This document shows positions 1-8,715 of a DNA stretch of 64,000 nucleotides, piece by piece. The stretch lies in the NCBI RefSeq assembly GCF_020252395.1, contig NZ_JADCDB010000031.1, positions 1-64,000 of the forward strand. Direction: 5' to 3'. The translations under genes were made by a program, and so were the position numbers. Source of the stretch: Aestuariivirga sp. GTDB taxonomy: Bacteria > Pseudomonadota > Alphaproteobacteria > Rhizobiales > Aestuariivirgaceae. Every line of letters starts with the position of its first letter. The stretch's first letter is position 1. The notes under the pieces are model-generated. The model was not told the DNA's origin, made no database searches, and saw nothing but the letters and a program-made list of their open reading frames with translations.

Positions 1-140
1 GACGCTCAGAACACGTTCACGCAGATCTTGAGAATAGGCAACTCCCATCGCAGGTCTCCATGCCGAATCAACATGAACACTGAATCACCAAACAGGCCCT
101 AAGAAAATCCGCGATTCCGCTAAGCGTGAAAATGCTCTAG

Positions 141-431
141 CTGATCCGCTTTGCCCAGACCGGCAAAACTCCGGTCACCGAGTTCCTCCGCGCTCGCGCC
201 CTCAACGCCCTGAGGATCGTCGGCCGTCATTCCGCCGGCAAGCCATTCATCACCGGCAAGCGCATGACCATCGCCGACCTGTCGATGATGGGCTATCGCT
301 TCCACGGCGATGTACTCTCCGTGCCGCTCAATGCCTTTGCCAATATCGGATCATGGATGGAGCGGGTTGAGGCCCTGCCCGGCTGGAAACACCCTTACGA
401 GCTGATGCCCAGCGCGCCCAAAGCCGGGTAG
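141..431 (+). pseudogene. Glutathione S-transferase C-terminal remnant
   Basis: The frame ending at 431 reads like the last ~95 residues of a bacterial GST C-terminal helical domain, including FITGKRMTIADLSMMGY and the characteristic ending LPGWKHPYELMP. The reading frame is closed by an in-frame TAG at 138-140, and no ATG or GTG lies where a full GST would begin, so the N-terminal thioredoxin-fold half is missing. The upstream 140 bases are more AT-rich and show no GST coding, suggesting a rearrangement junction near 140. I infer a dead fragment. A frameshifted GST with its 5' half beyond the window edge is less likely, because the sequence before 138 does not resemble GST in any frame I read. 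Confidence 0.7.
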
Positions 432-531
432 AGCAACGGCCGTTCAGGTGAACTCAATCCGCCCACTTCTCTGCTTCAGCTGCCGCAGACAACGTGCACG
501 ATGTCATGCCAAGCTGGTGGACTGCAGCAAG

Positions 532-1245
532 TTAGCCGCGCGCCGGCTCCATGGCGTCGAGATATTCGTCGAGGTGCTCGAGGTTTTCGAAGCGCATCCA
601 GCCTTCGGCCGTTTCCGCCTCCACCGTGCCATCGGACAGGATGCGTGCCGGATGGCGGCGGATGATCCGCTCTTCCACCACATAGAGCTGGCCCTCTTCC
701 ATCACCTCATCCTCGGCGGCGGCTTCCTCCTCGCTGGCGGTCTCTTCCTCGGCAGGGGCCTGCTCTTTCACAACCGATTCCCCAACAACAGCCAAAGCAC
801 TCGAGTCCGGCTCCTGCGGCATGCGAATGAAGTTGGCCGGCGAGGACCGGTCGTCGAAGGACTGCTCGATCCTCTGGCGCGCCTGTTCGAGGGCCTGGAT
901 TGTGTCCCTCGTTGGGCGCGAAACCTCGTCCTCGACACTGACGGCAGCGGCGGCGGCAGAGGCCTCAGGCGATGCCGCGGTCTTGCTGCCGCGGGGGTCG
1001 AATTCGGGGATCGGCGTCTTGGCGGGGCTCACCGTTTCGGAACTGGGCGGCCGGTTGAGAGCCGCGGCCTGGCCGTCGATTACGCTGCCGAGGCCGAGCG
1101 CCAGCACGCCGCCGACCAGCAGGATAGCGGCGGTCTGGATGTCGATGCCGCCAGGGCGCACCCCCGAAGCGAAGAGGACGATGCCAAGGGCGAGGCTCGA
1201 CGCGCCCAGCAGGATGCCGCAGATCCACATCAGCTTTGCCATCAT
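532..1245 (-). CDS. Membrane-anchored protein of unknown function
   Basis: The 237-residue product begins MMAKLMWICGILLG and has two hydrophobic segments, about residues 5-27 and 37-57, followed by a long polar region. That region is rich in Ala, Glu, Ser and Pro (about 65-195), with an acidic Glu/Ala run, and then a short basic/aromatic C-terminal section containing GTVEAETAEGWMRF. The layout suggests an inner-membrane hairpin with a cytoplasmic or periplasmic tail that is probably disordered. I do not recognise a family. It is transcribed in the same direction as mrp, about 100 bases downstream of it, so it may be a distal gene of that transcript. The second Met could equally be the start. 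Confidence 0.7.
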   Translation of the reverse strand: MMAKLMWICGILLGASSLALGIVLFASGVRPGGIDIQTAAILLVGGVLALGLGSVIDGQAAALNRPPSSETVSPAKTPIPEFDPRGSKTAASPEASAAAAAVSVEDEVSRPTRDTIQALEQARQRIEQSFDDRSSPANFIRMPQEPDSSALAVVGESVVKEQAPAEEETASEEEAAAEDEVMEEGQLYVVEERIIRRHPARILSDGTVEAETAEGWMRFENLEHLDEYLDAMEPARG

Positions 1246-1341
1246 ACCCTCCCCGGGCTCAATCGATTCGCCCGCCGCGTAACCTTCTGCATAAACAGCG
1301 CCAGCACAGTTAATTTTTTCTCAAGCCGGGTCGTGACGCAA

Positions 1342-2451
1342 CTATTGGCCATCCACCACGATGCGCGGCGCCGGGCGGCCCAGCTGTCCACCCTCGAGGC
1401 TTGCCCAGACCTGACGCGCCACGTTGCGGTAAAGCGCCGTGTGCAGCGCTCCGGGCTGCGTCGCCACAATGGGCTCGCCTGAGTCGGAGCGCCGCCGCAC
1501 ATCGGTGTCGAGCGGGATCTCGCCGAGGAAGGGCGCGCCGATGCGGCTCGCCTCCTCCTTCGCGCCGCCATGGCCGAAGATCTCATGGCGCTCGCCGCAC
1601 TTGGTGCAGTTGAAATAGCTCATGTTCTCGACGATGCCGATCACCGGCACATTCACCTTGGCGAACATGTTGAGGCCCTTGCGGGCGTCTATCAGGGCCA
1701 GGTCCTGCGGGGTCGACACGATCACCGCGCCGGAGAGCGGCGTCTGCTGCGCGAGGGTAAGCTGCACGTCGCCAGTGCCGGGCGGCATGTCGATCACCAT
1801 CACGTCGGCCTCGCCCCACTCCGTTTCGCGCAGCAACTGCGTCAGCGCTGACATTACCATCGGCCCCCGCCAGATCATCGGGGTGTCCTCCGGCACCAGA
1901 AAGCCGATCGACATCACCTCCACACCATAGCGCGTCATCGGCTTCATCTTCTTGCCCGCGGCCTCCGACGGCTCCGGCTTGCCGGTGAGGCCGAAAAGCT
2001 TGGGGATCGAGGGGCCATAGACGTCGGCATCGAGCACCGCCACCTTGAGGTTGAGCGACGTCAGGGCGAGTGCAAGATTGACGGCCGTCGTGGACTTGCC
2101 CACGCCGCCCTTGCCGGAGGCCACCGCAATCAGATGCTTGATGCCGGGAATCCCACTGCCGCGCTGGCCCTGCGGCTGGGGCAGGCCACCCTGCTGCGGG
2201 CCGCGCTCCGCCGTCAGCGCCACCATCGCTTTGTCGACTCCCTTGATGCCCAGCACCGCCTTCTCCACGGCGCCCCGGAGGCTCTCCATGGTCTTCGCGT
2301 GTTGCGGGCTGGTGGTGAGCGCGAACATCACCGTGCCGCCCTGGATGGCGATGCCGGACACGAGGCCTGCGGAGACGACGTTGCCACGCCCATCGGGAGC
2401 GGCGATGCGCCTCAGAACCGAGAGGACGTCGTCCTGTGTGACAGTGGCCAT
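1342..2451 (-). CDS. mrp: Mrp/NBP35-family iron-sulfur cluster carrier ATPase
   Basis: The protein has 369 residues, the usual length for bacterial Mrp/ApbC. An N-terminal MIP18/DUF59-like domain (about 1-95) precedes a P-loop NTPase domain. The deviant Walker A GKGGVGKSTTAVNLALAL sits near residue 112, Walker B-like VMVIDMPPGTGD near 218, and a CxxC pair in FNCTKCGERHEIFG near 282. Those cysteines bridge a [4Fe-4S] cluster at the dimer interface in this family. The role is cytosolic delivery of Fe-S clusters to apoproteins. The Walker and CxxC motifs are seen directly; the carrier function is family knowledge. The start ATG fits the family N-terminus (MATVTQDDVLSVLRRI). Confidence 0.95.
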   Translation of the reverse strand: MATVTQDDVLSVLRRIAAPDGRGNVVSAGLVSGIAIQGGTVMFALTTSPQHAKTMESLRGAVEKAVLGIKGVDKAMVALTAERGPQQGGLPQPQGQRGSGIPGIKHLIAVASGKGGVGKSTTAVNLALALTSLNLKVAVLDADVYGPSIPKLFGLTGKPEPSEAAGKKMKPMTRYGVEVMSIGFLVPEDTPMIWRGPMVMSALTQLLRETEWGEADVMVIDMPPGTGDVQLTLAQQTPLSGAVIVSTPQDLALIDARKGLNMFAKVNVPVIGIVENMSYFNCTKCGERHEIFGHGGAKEEASRIGAPFLGEIPLDTDVRRRSDSGEPIVATQPGALHTALYRNVARQVWASLEGGQLGRPAPRIVVDGQ

Positions 2452-2519
2452 GTGCTTCCGAATCCCATCTGCTTCAAGATCTTCTCTCCCGGCTCATCTA
2501 GGCCGGGGCGGAGGGGGCT

Positions 2520-3128
2520 TCAAGCCGGTGGGCCAAGAAGCCGCGCAACGCGGGTGCGCAGTTCGGGCACGAGTTCCGCCGCGAACCACGGGTTCCGCTT
2601 CAGCCAGCCGCTGTTCCGCCACGAGGGGTGCGGCAGCGCAATGACGGGTGGCGTGAGTTTCAGTCCCGCGCGCCAGGTCTTCACGGCCGCATCCACCGAG
2701 CCGGGCCAGGCATCCCGCATGTGCCAGCGCATTGCATAAGCGCCGAGGCAGACCACCAGTTCGATCTCCGGCATCTCCGCCATCAGCGGCGCCCGCCAGG
2801 CCGGGGAGCATTCGGGCCGTGGCGGCAGATCGGATCCCTTGGCATCAAGGCCGGGAAAACAGAAGCCCATCGGCAGGATCGCCACTTGGCGCGGGTCATA
2901 GAATGTCGCCTCGGCGACCCCCAGCCACGCGCGGAGCCTCACGCCGGACGGGTCGGTGAAGGGCTTGCCCGAGGCATGCACCCTGACACCCGGGGCCTGC
3001 CCCGCAATCAGAATGCGGGCTTGCCGTCCCGGCTGCAGCACCGGCCGCGGCGCATGCGGCAGGGGCTTCGCGGCATCCGCGCAGATGCGGCAGGCATGGA
3101 CCCCGGCCAGAAGCTCATCAAGGTCCAT
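2520..3128 (-). CDS. Uracil-DNA glycosylase superfamily protein
   Basis: This 202-residue protein carries features of the uracil-DNA glycosylase fold. The N-terminal region has CRICADAAKPLPHAPRP, followed by ILIAGQAPGVRVHASGKPF, which matches the water-activating GQ/E-x-PG loop of UDG families 4 and 5. The C-terminal leucine-loop-like motif is PHPSWRNSGWLKRNPWF. Only the CRIC cysteine pair is obvious, and the four-Cys Fe-S pattern of family 4 enzymes is not clear. The molecule may be a DNA glycosylase or a related member of unknown substrate. It lies 7 bases before the start codon of cobT's opposite end (both genes on the minus strand, cobT upstream), so the two may be co-transcribed. Confidence 0.85.
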   Translation of the reverse strand: MDLDELLAGVHACRICADAAKPLPHAPRPVLQPGRQARILIAGQAPGVRVHASGKPFTDPSGVRLRAWLGVAEATFYDPRQVAILPMGFCFPGLDAKGSDLPPRPECSPAWRAPLMAEMPEIELVVCLGAYAMRWHMRDAWPGSVDAAVKTWRAGLKLTPPVIALPHPSWRNSGWLKRNPWFAAELVPELRTRVARLLGPPA

Positions 3129-3135
3129 GCCGCCC

Positions 3136-4164
3136 TCACTCCTCTTGCTTGTTGCTTACGCCGGCCGAGACGAAGGTGGCCATGCCGTTATGCAGGTTCG
3201 CAGCGGTCTTCAAGATTCCCGCCGCCATCGCGGCGCCCGAGCCCTCGCCCAGCCGCATGCCGAGTTCGAGGATCGGCTTCAGGCCAAGCTTGTCGAGCAG
3301 CCGGCGATGTGCGGGCTCCGCCGAGAGGTGCCCCGCCACGCAATGCTCCAGCGCATCGGGCCGCATGGCGAAGAGCACGGCCGCCGCGGCGGTTGCCACA
3401 TAACCGTCGAGGACAACGGGAATGCGCTGCAGCCTGGCCGCCAGCACCGCGCCAGCCATGGCGGCCAGCTCCCGCCCGCCCAACCGGCGCAGCACCTCGA
3501 GCGGGTCCTTCAGGTGCGCCCTGTGCAGCGCCACCGCGCGGCGGATTGCATCCGCCTTGCGTTCCACACCTTTCGAGTCGACACCCGTGCCGGGCCCCAC
3601 CCAGTCCCGCGGCTCAGCCCCGAACAGGCCATGGCAGATCGCCGCCGCGATCGTCGTGTTGCCGATTCCCATCTCGCCAATGCAAAGGATGTCGCAACCC
3701 TCGGTTGCTTCCATGCCATAGGCCATGGTGGCGGCGCATTCCGCCTCCTCTAGGGCGGCGTCCTCCGTGATGTCGCGGGTCGGCTTCTCGAGAGCAAGTT
3801 CGAACACCTTGAGCCCGAGGTCGAAGCTCTTGCAGATCTGGTTCACGGCGGCGCCGTTGTTCTGGAAATTGGCAACCATCTGGGTTGTCACTTCCTGCGG
3901 GTAGGCAGCAACATTTTGTGCAACAACACCATGGTTTCCTGCAAAGACAGCAACCACAACACGCTCAGCTTTCGGCGGATGCTGCGCCTGCCAGGCGCAG
4001 AGCCATTCTGTCAGGTTTTCGAGCCGCCCCAGAGCGCCGGGTGGCTTCGTCAGCTGGCCCTCGCGGGCGCGACAGGCCGCCACGGCGTCTTGGTCGGGGC
4101 CGGGCAACTCCGCCACCAGCTTGCGGATGTCATCAAACGGCAACCCCGAGGCGGCATTTGTCAT
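3136..4164 (-). CDS. cobT: Nicotinate-nucleotide--dimethylbenzimidazole phosphoribosyltransferase
   Basis: CobT activates the lower ligand of cobalamin: it transfers phosphoribose from nicotinate mononucleotide to 5,6-dimethylbenzimidazole to give alpha-ribazole phosphate. At 342 residues it is full length. The family signatures are RLENLTEWLCAWQ near 46, FAGNHGVVAQNVAAYPQEVT near 75 and the glycine-rich MGIGNTTIAAAICHGLFG near 170. The C-terminal ELGMRLGEGSGAAMA contains the catalytic glutamate. The gene is divergent from cobS across a 62-base spacer, so the two nucleotide-loop assembly genes are probably expressed from back-to-back promoters. No cobalamin riboswitch can fit in that space. 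Confidence 0.96.
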   Translation of the reverse strand: MTNAASGLPFDDIRKLVAELPGPDQDAVAACRAREGQLTKPPGALGRLENLTEWLCAWQAQHPPKAERVVVAVFAGNHGVVAQNVAAYPQEVTTQMVANFQNNGAAVNQICKSFDLGLKVFELALEKPTRDITEDAALEEAECAATMAYGMEATEGCDILCIGEMGIGNTTIAAAICHGLFGAEPRDWVGPGTGVDSKGVERKADAIRRAVALHRAHLKDPLEVLRRLGGRELAAMAGAVLAARLQRIPVVLDGYVATAAAAVLFAMRPDALEHCVAGHLSAEPAHRRLLDKLGLKPILELGMRLGEGSGAAMAAGILKTAANLHNGMATFVSAGVSNKQEE

Positions 4165-4226
4165 TTATAGAGAAGTCTCCTATTTTTTAGCGCATATCAC
4201 ACCAAGGTTTAGGACTGCCATAGAAC

Positions 4227-5045
4227 ATGAGCGACGGGTTCGAGCCTCGCAGCGCACACCGGGGGCGGATCCGGCCCTTCGGCTCGTTCCTGATGGCGTT
4301 GCGCTTCCTCACCCGCATGCCGGTGCCGTTTGTGAAAACGGTTGATCCACCACCGCTCAGGGATGCGATGTGGGCATTCCCCCTCGTGGGCGCGGTGGTG
4401 GGATCGATTACAGGCGTCGCCCTGGTGCTGGCCCATCTCGCCCGGCTGCCCGACCTGTTCTGCGCGCTCCTCGCGCTGGCCATCGCGGCGATGATCACCG
4501 GCGCCTTCCATGAGGATGGCCTCGCCGACGTGGCGGATGGTTTCGGCGGCGGCAATACCCGCGAGCAACGCCTTGAAATCATGAAGGATAGCCGCATCGG
4601 CACGTTCGGCACGCTGACTCTGATCATTGCCGTCATCGGGCGCGCCGCGCTGCTTGCAGCACTACTCGTGCTGAGCCCGGCCGCTATCATTCTGCTCTTG
4701 GCCGGGGCCGCCGCCTTCTCGCGCGCCCTAATGGTGGACCTCATCTGGGCCACCAGGCCTGCCCGTCACGCCGGACTTTCCGCAACGGCGGGGCAGCCTT
4801 CGCGCAATCTCACGCTGCTGGCGCTAGCGATCGGCGGCCTGGCAGCGGGGCTGACCGGCAGCTATGTGTTCTCGCTGGAGGCTGGAGTGCTGGCGCTGGT
4901 GGCGGCCGGCGTGGCGCAGGAAATGCTGCGCTCGCTGGCCATCCGCAAGATCGGCGGCCATACCGGAGACGTCTGCGGGGCGGGACAGGTGATGTCGGAA
5001 ACGGCCATGCTGGCGGTTTATGCCGCCGCCGTGGCATTTCGATAA
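4227..5045 (+). CDS. cobS: Adenosylcobinamide-GDP ribazoletransferase (cobalamin synthase)
   Basis: CobS (called CobV in some alphaproteobacteria) joins adenosylcobinamide-GDP with alpha-ribazole or its phosphate at the inner membrane. The 272-residue product has several hydrophobic helices. It shows the CDP-alcohol-transferase-like metal-binding motif DGLADVADGFGGG near residue 95, followed by LEIMKDSRIGTFG, both diagnostic of the family. The N-terminal FLMALRFLTRMPVP is also typical. It works directly after CobT in nucleotide-loop assembly and is divergent from cobT. The ATG at 4227 begins MSDGFEPRSAHRG; a later start is possible, since the conserved part begins around residue 18. Confidence 0.95.
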   Translation: MSDGFEPRSAHRGRIRPFGSFLMALRFLTRMPVPFVKTVDPPPLRDAMWAFPLVGAVVGSITGVALVLAHLARLPDLFCALLALAIAAMITGAFHEDGLADVADGFGGGNTREQRLEIMKDSRIGTFGTLTLIIAVIGRAALLAALLVLSPAAIILLLAGAAAFSRALMVDLIWATRPARHAGLSATAGQPSRNLTLLALAIGGLAAGLTGSYVFSLEAGVLALVAAGVAQEMLRSLAIRKIGGHTGDVCGAGQVMSETAMLAVYAAAVAFR

Positions 5046-5093
5046 ACTGCCGTTTTTGAACAAGCTTTCTCAATGGGCAGCATTATATCTAAG

Positions 5094-5333
5094 ATGATGA
5101 ACGCACCCTACCAGCCCGCCATTGAGACGCCTTGCGTCAAGATCTGCGTTGTCGATCCGGAGACGGGCCTCTGCATCGGCTGCGGCCGGACGCGGATGGA
5201 GATCGGCCGCTGGCTGGGCATGACGGCGGACGAACGGCGCCTCGTGATGGCGGAACTTCCCGAGCGGGTTCAAAGGCTTACGAAACGCAAGACGCGCCGC
5301 GGGGGGCGGGCAGGCCGGTTGCAGGCCGGTTGA
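5094..5333 (+). CDS. DUF1289 family small cysteine-motif protein
   Basis: This small protein of about 79 residues has the DUF1289 signature: [20 protein letters not shown], then [20 protein letters not shown]. Four cysteines in a C-x3-C-x8-C-x2-C layout suggest a metal or Fe-S site. The C-terminus is Arg/Gly-rich. The function is unknown. ATGs at 5073, 5094 and 5097 are in frame; 5094 or 5097 gives a length closer to the family. The last 56 bases overlap the end of dusA on the other strand, so the Arg-rich tail is encoded opposite the dusA C-terminus. Confidence 0.85.
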   Translation: MMNAPYQPAIETPCVKICVVDPETGLCIGCGRTRMEIGRWLGMTADERRLVMAELPERVQRLTKRKTRRGGRAGRLQAG

Positions 5334-6306
5334 TCCGATCCGCAACTTCTTTCGCAGCCTTTTCAAGGACTTCGATGCCGGCGCCAGGCTTCGGCGCCTG
5401 TTCCGACAAAACGCGCCGCCACAGCCGGCCGCCGGGCATGCCGTGGAACAGCCCCAGCATATGGCGGGTGATGTTCTGCAGCCAGACGCCTTTCGCCAAC
5501 TCCCTGGAAATATAGTGTTTCATCCGCTCGACAACGTCCAGCGGATCGGCGATCTCACGCACCTCCCCGAAGATGCGGCTGTCGACCCCGGACAACAGCC
5601 ACGGCGTGTTGTAGGCCGCACGCCCCAGCATGACGCCGTCGACGTGTTTCAGATGCTCCAGAGCATCGTCAATGGTGTTGATTCCGCCGTTGATGACGAC
5701 GTTGATCTTGGCATGCTTTTGCTTGATGCCGTAGACACGCCGGTAGTTGAGCGGCGGCACTTCGCGGTTCTCCTTCGGCGATAGTCCCTTCAACCAGGCC
5801 TTGCGCGCATGGACGATGAAGGTCGTGACGCCGGACTGCATCACCGTCTCCACAAAGTTCGTGAAATCGTCTTCCTCGTCCTGGTCATCGATGCCGATGC
5901 GGCACTTGATGGTGACGGGAACCTTCACCGCCTGCCGCATGGCGCCCAGACAGTCGCGGACCAGCGCCGGTTCGGCCATCAGGCAGGCGCCGAAACGGCC
6001 GGTCTGGACCCGGCCGGAAGGGCAGCCGACATTCAGATTGATTTCACAATAGCCATAGTCCTCGCCCCACTTCGCGGCCTCGGCCAGAAGTGTCGGATCG
6101 CTACCCCCGATCTGCAGGGCGACGGGCTGTTCCAGCGAGTCGAAACCAAGCAGGCGCCCGCGGTCGCCGTGGCGGATCGCCTGAGCGGTAACCATTTCGG
6201 TGTAAAGCAGCGCGCGCTTCGTCATCTGACGGTGGAAGACGCGGCAGTGCCGGTCTGTCCAGTCCATCATCGGGGCCACGGAGAAGGTTCTTGCGGTGTC
6301 GTTCAA
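5278..6306 (-). CDS. dusA: tRNA-dihydrouridine synthase A
   Basis: DusA reduces specific uridines in the tRNA D-loop using FMN and NADPH. The start is inferred to be the TTG at 6306, giving 342 residues beginning [20 protein letters not shown], which matches the DusA N-terminus. The open frame extends upstream to an ATG at 6462, but those 52 extra residues look like translated intergenic DNA. Key motifs are [14 protein letters not shown] (FMN site), [15 protein letters not shown], and [20 protein letters not shown] with the catalytic Cys near residue 104. The C-terminal half has the helical tRNA-binding domain ([21 protein letters not shown] is partly visible). It overlaps the DUF1289 gene tail to tail. 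Confidence 0.93.
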   Translation of the reverse strand: MNDTARTFSVAPMMDWTDRHCRVFHRQMTKRALLYTEMVTAQAIRHGDRGRLLGFDSLEQPVALQIGGSDPTLLAEAAKWGEDYGYCEINLNVGCPSGRVQTGRFGACLMAEPALVRDCLGAMRQAVKVPVTIKCRIGIDDQDEEDDFTNFVETVMQSGVTTFIVHARKAWLKGLSPKENREVPPLNYRRVYGIKQKHAKINVVINGGINTIDDALEHLKHVDGVMLGRAAYNTPWLLSGVDSRIFGEVREIADPLDVVERMKHYISRELAKGVWLQNITRHMLGLFHGMPGGRLWRRVLSEQAPKPGAGIEVLEKAAKEVADRINRPATGLPAPRGASCVS

Positions 6307-6468
6307 GGTGGTACAACTCTGGCCGCGGGGAAGACCGCGATCGCAGGCGGCTTCTAGCGAAAACTTCGGGCCGCACCTATTGGATTCTGCCCTGGAGCAT
6401 CGTGCGGGCAAGTGGAATCGCTTGCGAAGCGAAAGATGCTCCAGAGTCAAAAGCTGGCGCAACTTTAC

Positions 6469-6496
6469 GCCCTCAAGTGCGGATGCACTTGAGGGC
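6469..6496. terminator. Perfect 12-bp hairpin after the first LacI gene
   Basis: Arms GCCCTCAAGTGC (6469-6480) and GCACTTGAGGGC (6485-6496) are exact reverse complements around a GGAT loop. It sits 25 bases past the LacI stop codon and upstream of dusA. There is no run of T on either side, so a classical Rho-independent terminator is not shown. It may be a REP-like element that ends or stabilises the transcript. A similar element occurs at 20427-20466. Confidence 0.55.
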
Positions 6497-6521
6497 CCGT
6501 TGCGCTGGGCTGCGCGGCGTT

Positions 6522-7538
6522 TCAGGACGGGCCGGGGGTGTGGCTGGAGGCGCGGACGAGGAGCTCGACGGGGGTGCGCAGTTCGGGAGGCGGCGCCTTG
6601 CCCTCTTGCATCCAGTCAAGCACGGTGGCGGCGATGCGCACGCCGAAGGCCGCGATATCGCAGCCGACCGAGGTAAGGGCGGGGTAGGACTGGGCCGATT
6701 CCTCGATGCCGTCGAACCCGACGATGCGAAAGGCGGCGCCGACGGCCTGGCCTGCTTCGGCAAATCCCGCGATCATGCCGAGCGCCACGAGATCGTTGAA
6801 GCAGATCGCGCCATCGACATCCGGGTGTTCGCGCAGCAGGAAGCGCGCCGTCTCGCGCCCGAAGGCGCGGGTGGCGCGGCCCGGCACCAGCAGCGGCGCG
6901 TGCCCCGCGCCGGCAAGTTCGGCAATGTAACCCGCCATGCGCTCCCTGGTGACGCCGCGCTCCGCTACGCCGCCGGCGAAGGCAATGCGGCGGCAGCCCT
7001 CAGCCAAGAGATGCCGGACGGCGAGCCGCCCGCCCGCCACATAATCCGGCGCGGCGAAGGGGAAGCGGCCGGTCCTGTCATCGACCTTGCGCAGCACCTG
7101 CATGGCGGGAACGCCAGCGCGCAACAGCGCCTCGAAACAAGCGCCATCGCCGCCATAGGCGGGCGAGATGATGAGCGCCGCGACGCCGTGCTCGATCATG
7201 GCGGCGATGACCTGGGCCTGCAGCTCCGGACTTTCCGCGGTGTTGGCGACGACGGTGGCAAAGCCGCGCGCAGAGAGCGCCATCTGCACCGAGGTTGCAA
7301 ATTCGGTGAAGAAGGGATTGCGCAGGTCGTTGATGACGAGGCCGATAAGCCCGGCGCTGGACGAGCGCATCATCGCGGCGGAGCGGTTATAGACATAGCC
7401 GAGCCGCGCCATGGCGGCGCGCACCCCGGCGCGTGTTTCGGCGCGCACGCTGGGGCTGTTCTGCAGAACGAGGCTCACCGTCGATTTGGAGACCCCTGCC
7501 TCGCGCGCCACGTCGATGATGGTGGGCCTGCGGTCCAT
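6522..7538 (-). CDS. LacI-family transcriptional regulator (probable repressor of the 6.5-20.3 kb operon)
   Basis: The 338-residue protein has a LacI helix-turn-helix at the N-terminus (TIIDVAREAGVSKSTVSLVL, residues 6-25) and the hinge/minor-groove segment RLGYVYNRSAAMMRS. A periplasmic-binding-protein-like effector domain follows (GLIGLVINDLRNPFF near 64, IVGFDGIEESAQSYPALTSV near 270). It is the last gene of a long minus-strand operon with only 10 bases between it and the DUF993 gene. Two GGAACGTTCC palindromes with the central CG usual for LacI operators lie in front of the first gene of that operon. I infer autoregulated, substrate-inducible repression; the effector is unknown. Confidence 0.93.
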   Translation of the reverse strand: MDRRPTIIDVAREAGVSKSTVSLVLQNSPSVRAETRAGVRAAMARLGYVYNRSAAMMRSSSAGLIGLVINDLRNPFFTEFATSVQMALSARGFATVVANTAESPELQAQVIAAMIEHGVAALIISPAYGGDGACFEALLRAGVPAMQVLRKVDDRTGRFPFAAPDYVAGGRLAVRHLLAEGCRRIAFAGGVAERGVTRERMAGYIAELAGAGHAPLLVPGRATRAFGRETARFLLREHPDVDGAICFNDLVALGMIAGFAEAGQAVGAAFRIVGFDGIEESAQSYPALTSVGCDIAAFGVRIAATVLDWMQEGKAPPPELRTPVELLVRASSHTPGPS

Positions 7539-7548
7539 GGCGGTGGGG

Positions 7549-8712
7549 TCAGCCGATGCCGTGAAGCGCGAGCAGGAGTTTCATCCGCTCGACCGCGAGA
7601 TCGGGCTTCGTCAGCAAGCCTGCGGCATCGGCGAGGCGGAACACCGCGGCATAATGCGTGATATCGCGGCTCGACTGGAATCCGGCGGGCATGATGAAGT
7701 GCCGCTGATACCCGTTGAGCCATGACAGGAAGGCGATGCCCGCCTTGTAGAAGCGGGTGGGCGCACGGAAGATCTCGCGCGACAGGGGCACGGTGGGCGC
7801 GAGCAGCGCATGGTAGGTGGCCATATCGTTGCGGGCCAGCGCCTCCAGTGCCTGCGCGGCGGCGGGCGCAATGGCAGCGAAGATGCCGAGCAGCGCGTGG
7901 GAGTGGTGGCGGCCGTCGCCGGCGATCAGCGCCGCATAGTTGAAGTCGTCCCCCGTATAGAGCCTGACGCCGGCCGGAAGCCGCGCGCGGAAGCCTTCCT
8001 CATGCGCCTGGTCGAGCAGCGAGATCTTGATGCCGTCGACCTTCGAAGGGTTCGCGGCGATGAGCTCCAGCACGAAGTCCGAAGCGGCTTCGACGCTGGC
8101 GGAACCCCAGTAGCCATTCAAAGCCGGATCGAACATGCCGCCCAGCCAGTGCAGGATGACGGGCTCGCGCGCGCCGTCGATGAGGCGGCGGTAGACAGAG
8201 GCATAGGTTTGAGGCGGCGCGGATATTGCGGGGAAGGCGCGGCTCGCCATGAGGATGAGCTGGCCACCCGCCTTCTCGATGGCGGCGGCCTGCGTCTCAT
8301 AGGCGGCGGAGATGGCCGCGGCATCGCGCAGTTCCGGCAGCGGAAGGTGATCGGTTCCGGCGCCGCAGGCGACGCGCGGCTTCATCGGGTGCGTCTTCGC
8401 TGACGCCATGGTGCGCTCGATCAGTTCCTTGGCGGTCAACCAGTCAAGGCCCATGCCGCGCTGGGCAGTATCCATCGCCTCGGCGAGGCCCAGGCCCTGG
8501 TCCCACAATCCGATACGGAAGGCGAGTGTCGCATCCCAGTCCACCGCGGGGCGCGTGTCCCACGGGTTGCGCTCGCGCAGTGGGTCAGACACGACATGGG
8601 CGGCGGCGAAGGCCGTGCGGGTGAGCGGGATCGCCGGTGCGCGCGGCGCCAAAGGCTTGCCACGCAGGCGGTAGGCTTCAAGCCTGTGGTCTTCGGTGGG
8701 AAGCGTGAGCAT
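7549..8712 (-). CDS. DUF993 / dihydrodipicolinate-synthase-like family protein
   Basis: The 387-residue protein resembles the DUF993 family, a distant TIM-barrel relative of dihydrodipicolinate synthase and other class I aldolases. Recognisable stretches are NPWDTRPAVDWDATLAFR, LGLAEAMDTAQRGMGLDW, CGAGTDHLP and EPVILHWLGGMFDPALNGYW. The lysine KVDGIKISLLD near residue 225 lies in a strand position where DHDPS-type enzymes carry the Schiff-base lysine. No reaction is established for the family to my knowledge. In this operon it stands next to oxidoreductases that would produce keto-sugars or keto-acids, so a retro-aldol step on an oxidised substrate is a reasonable inference. It is 3 bases downstream of the GMC gene. 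Confidence 0.82.
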   Translation of the reverse strand: MLTLPTEDHRLEAYRLRGKPLAPRAPAIPLTRTAFAAAHVVSDPLRERNPWDTRPAVDWDATLAFRIGLWDQGLGLAEAMDTAQRGMGLDWLTAKELIERTMASAKTHPMKPRVACGAGTDHLPLPELRDAAAISAAYETQAAAIEKAGGQLILMASRAFPAISAPPQTYASVYRRLIDGAREPVILHWLGGMFDPALNGYWGSASVEAASDFVLELIAANPSKVDGIKISLLDQAHEEGFRARLPAGVRLYTGDDFNYAALIAGDGRHHSHALLGIFAAIAPAAAQALEALARNDMATYHALLAPTVPLSREIFRAPTRFYKAGIAFLSWLNGYQRHFIMPAGFQSSRDITHYAAVFRLADAAGLLTKPDLAVERMKLLLALHGIG

Positions 8713-8715
8713 GGG

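Noticed and set aside
448-1482. A plus-strand open frame of 344 codons opposite the membrane protein and the end of mrp
   Set aside because: The minus strand shows transmembrane segments and true Mrp ends; the plus frame is arginine-rich shadow sequence.
4165-4226. Possible cobalamin riboswitch between cobT and cobS
   Set aside because: The spacer is only 62 bases, far too short for a B12 aptamer, and lacks the conserved B12-box core.
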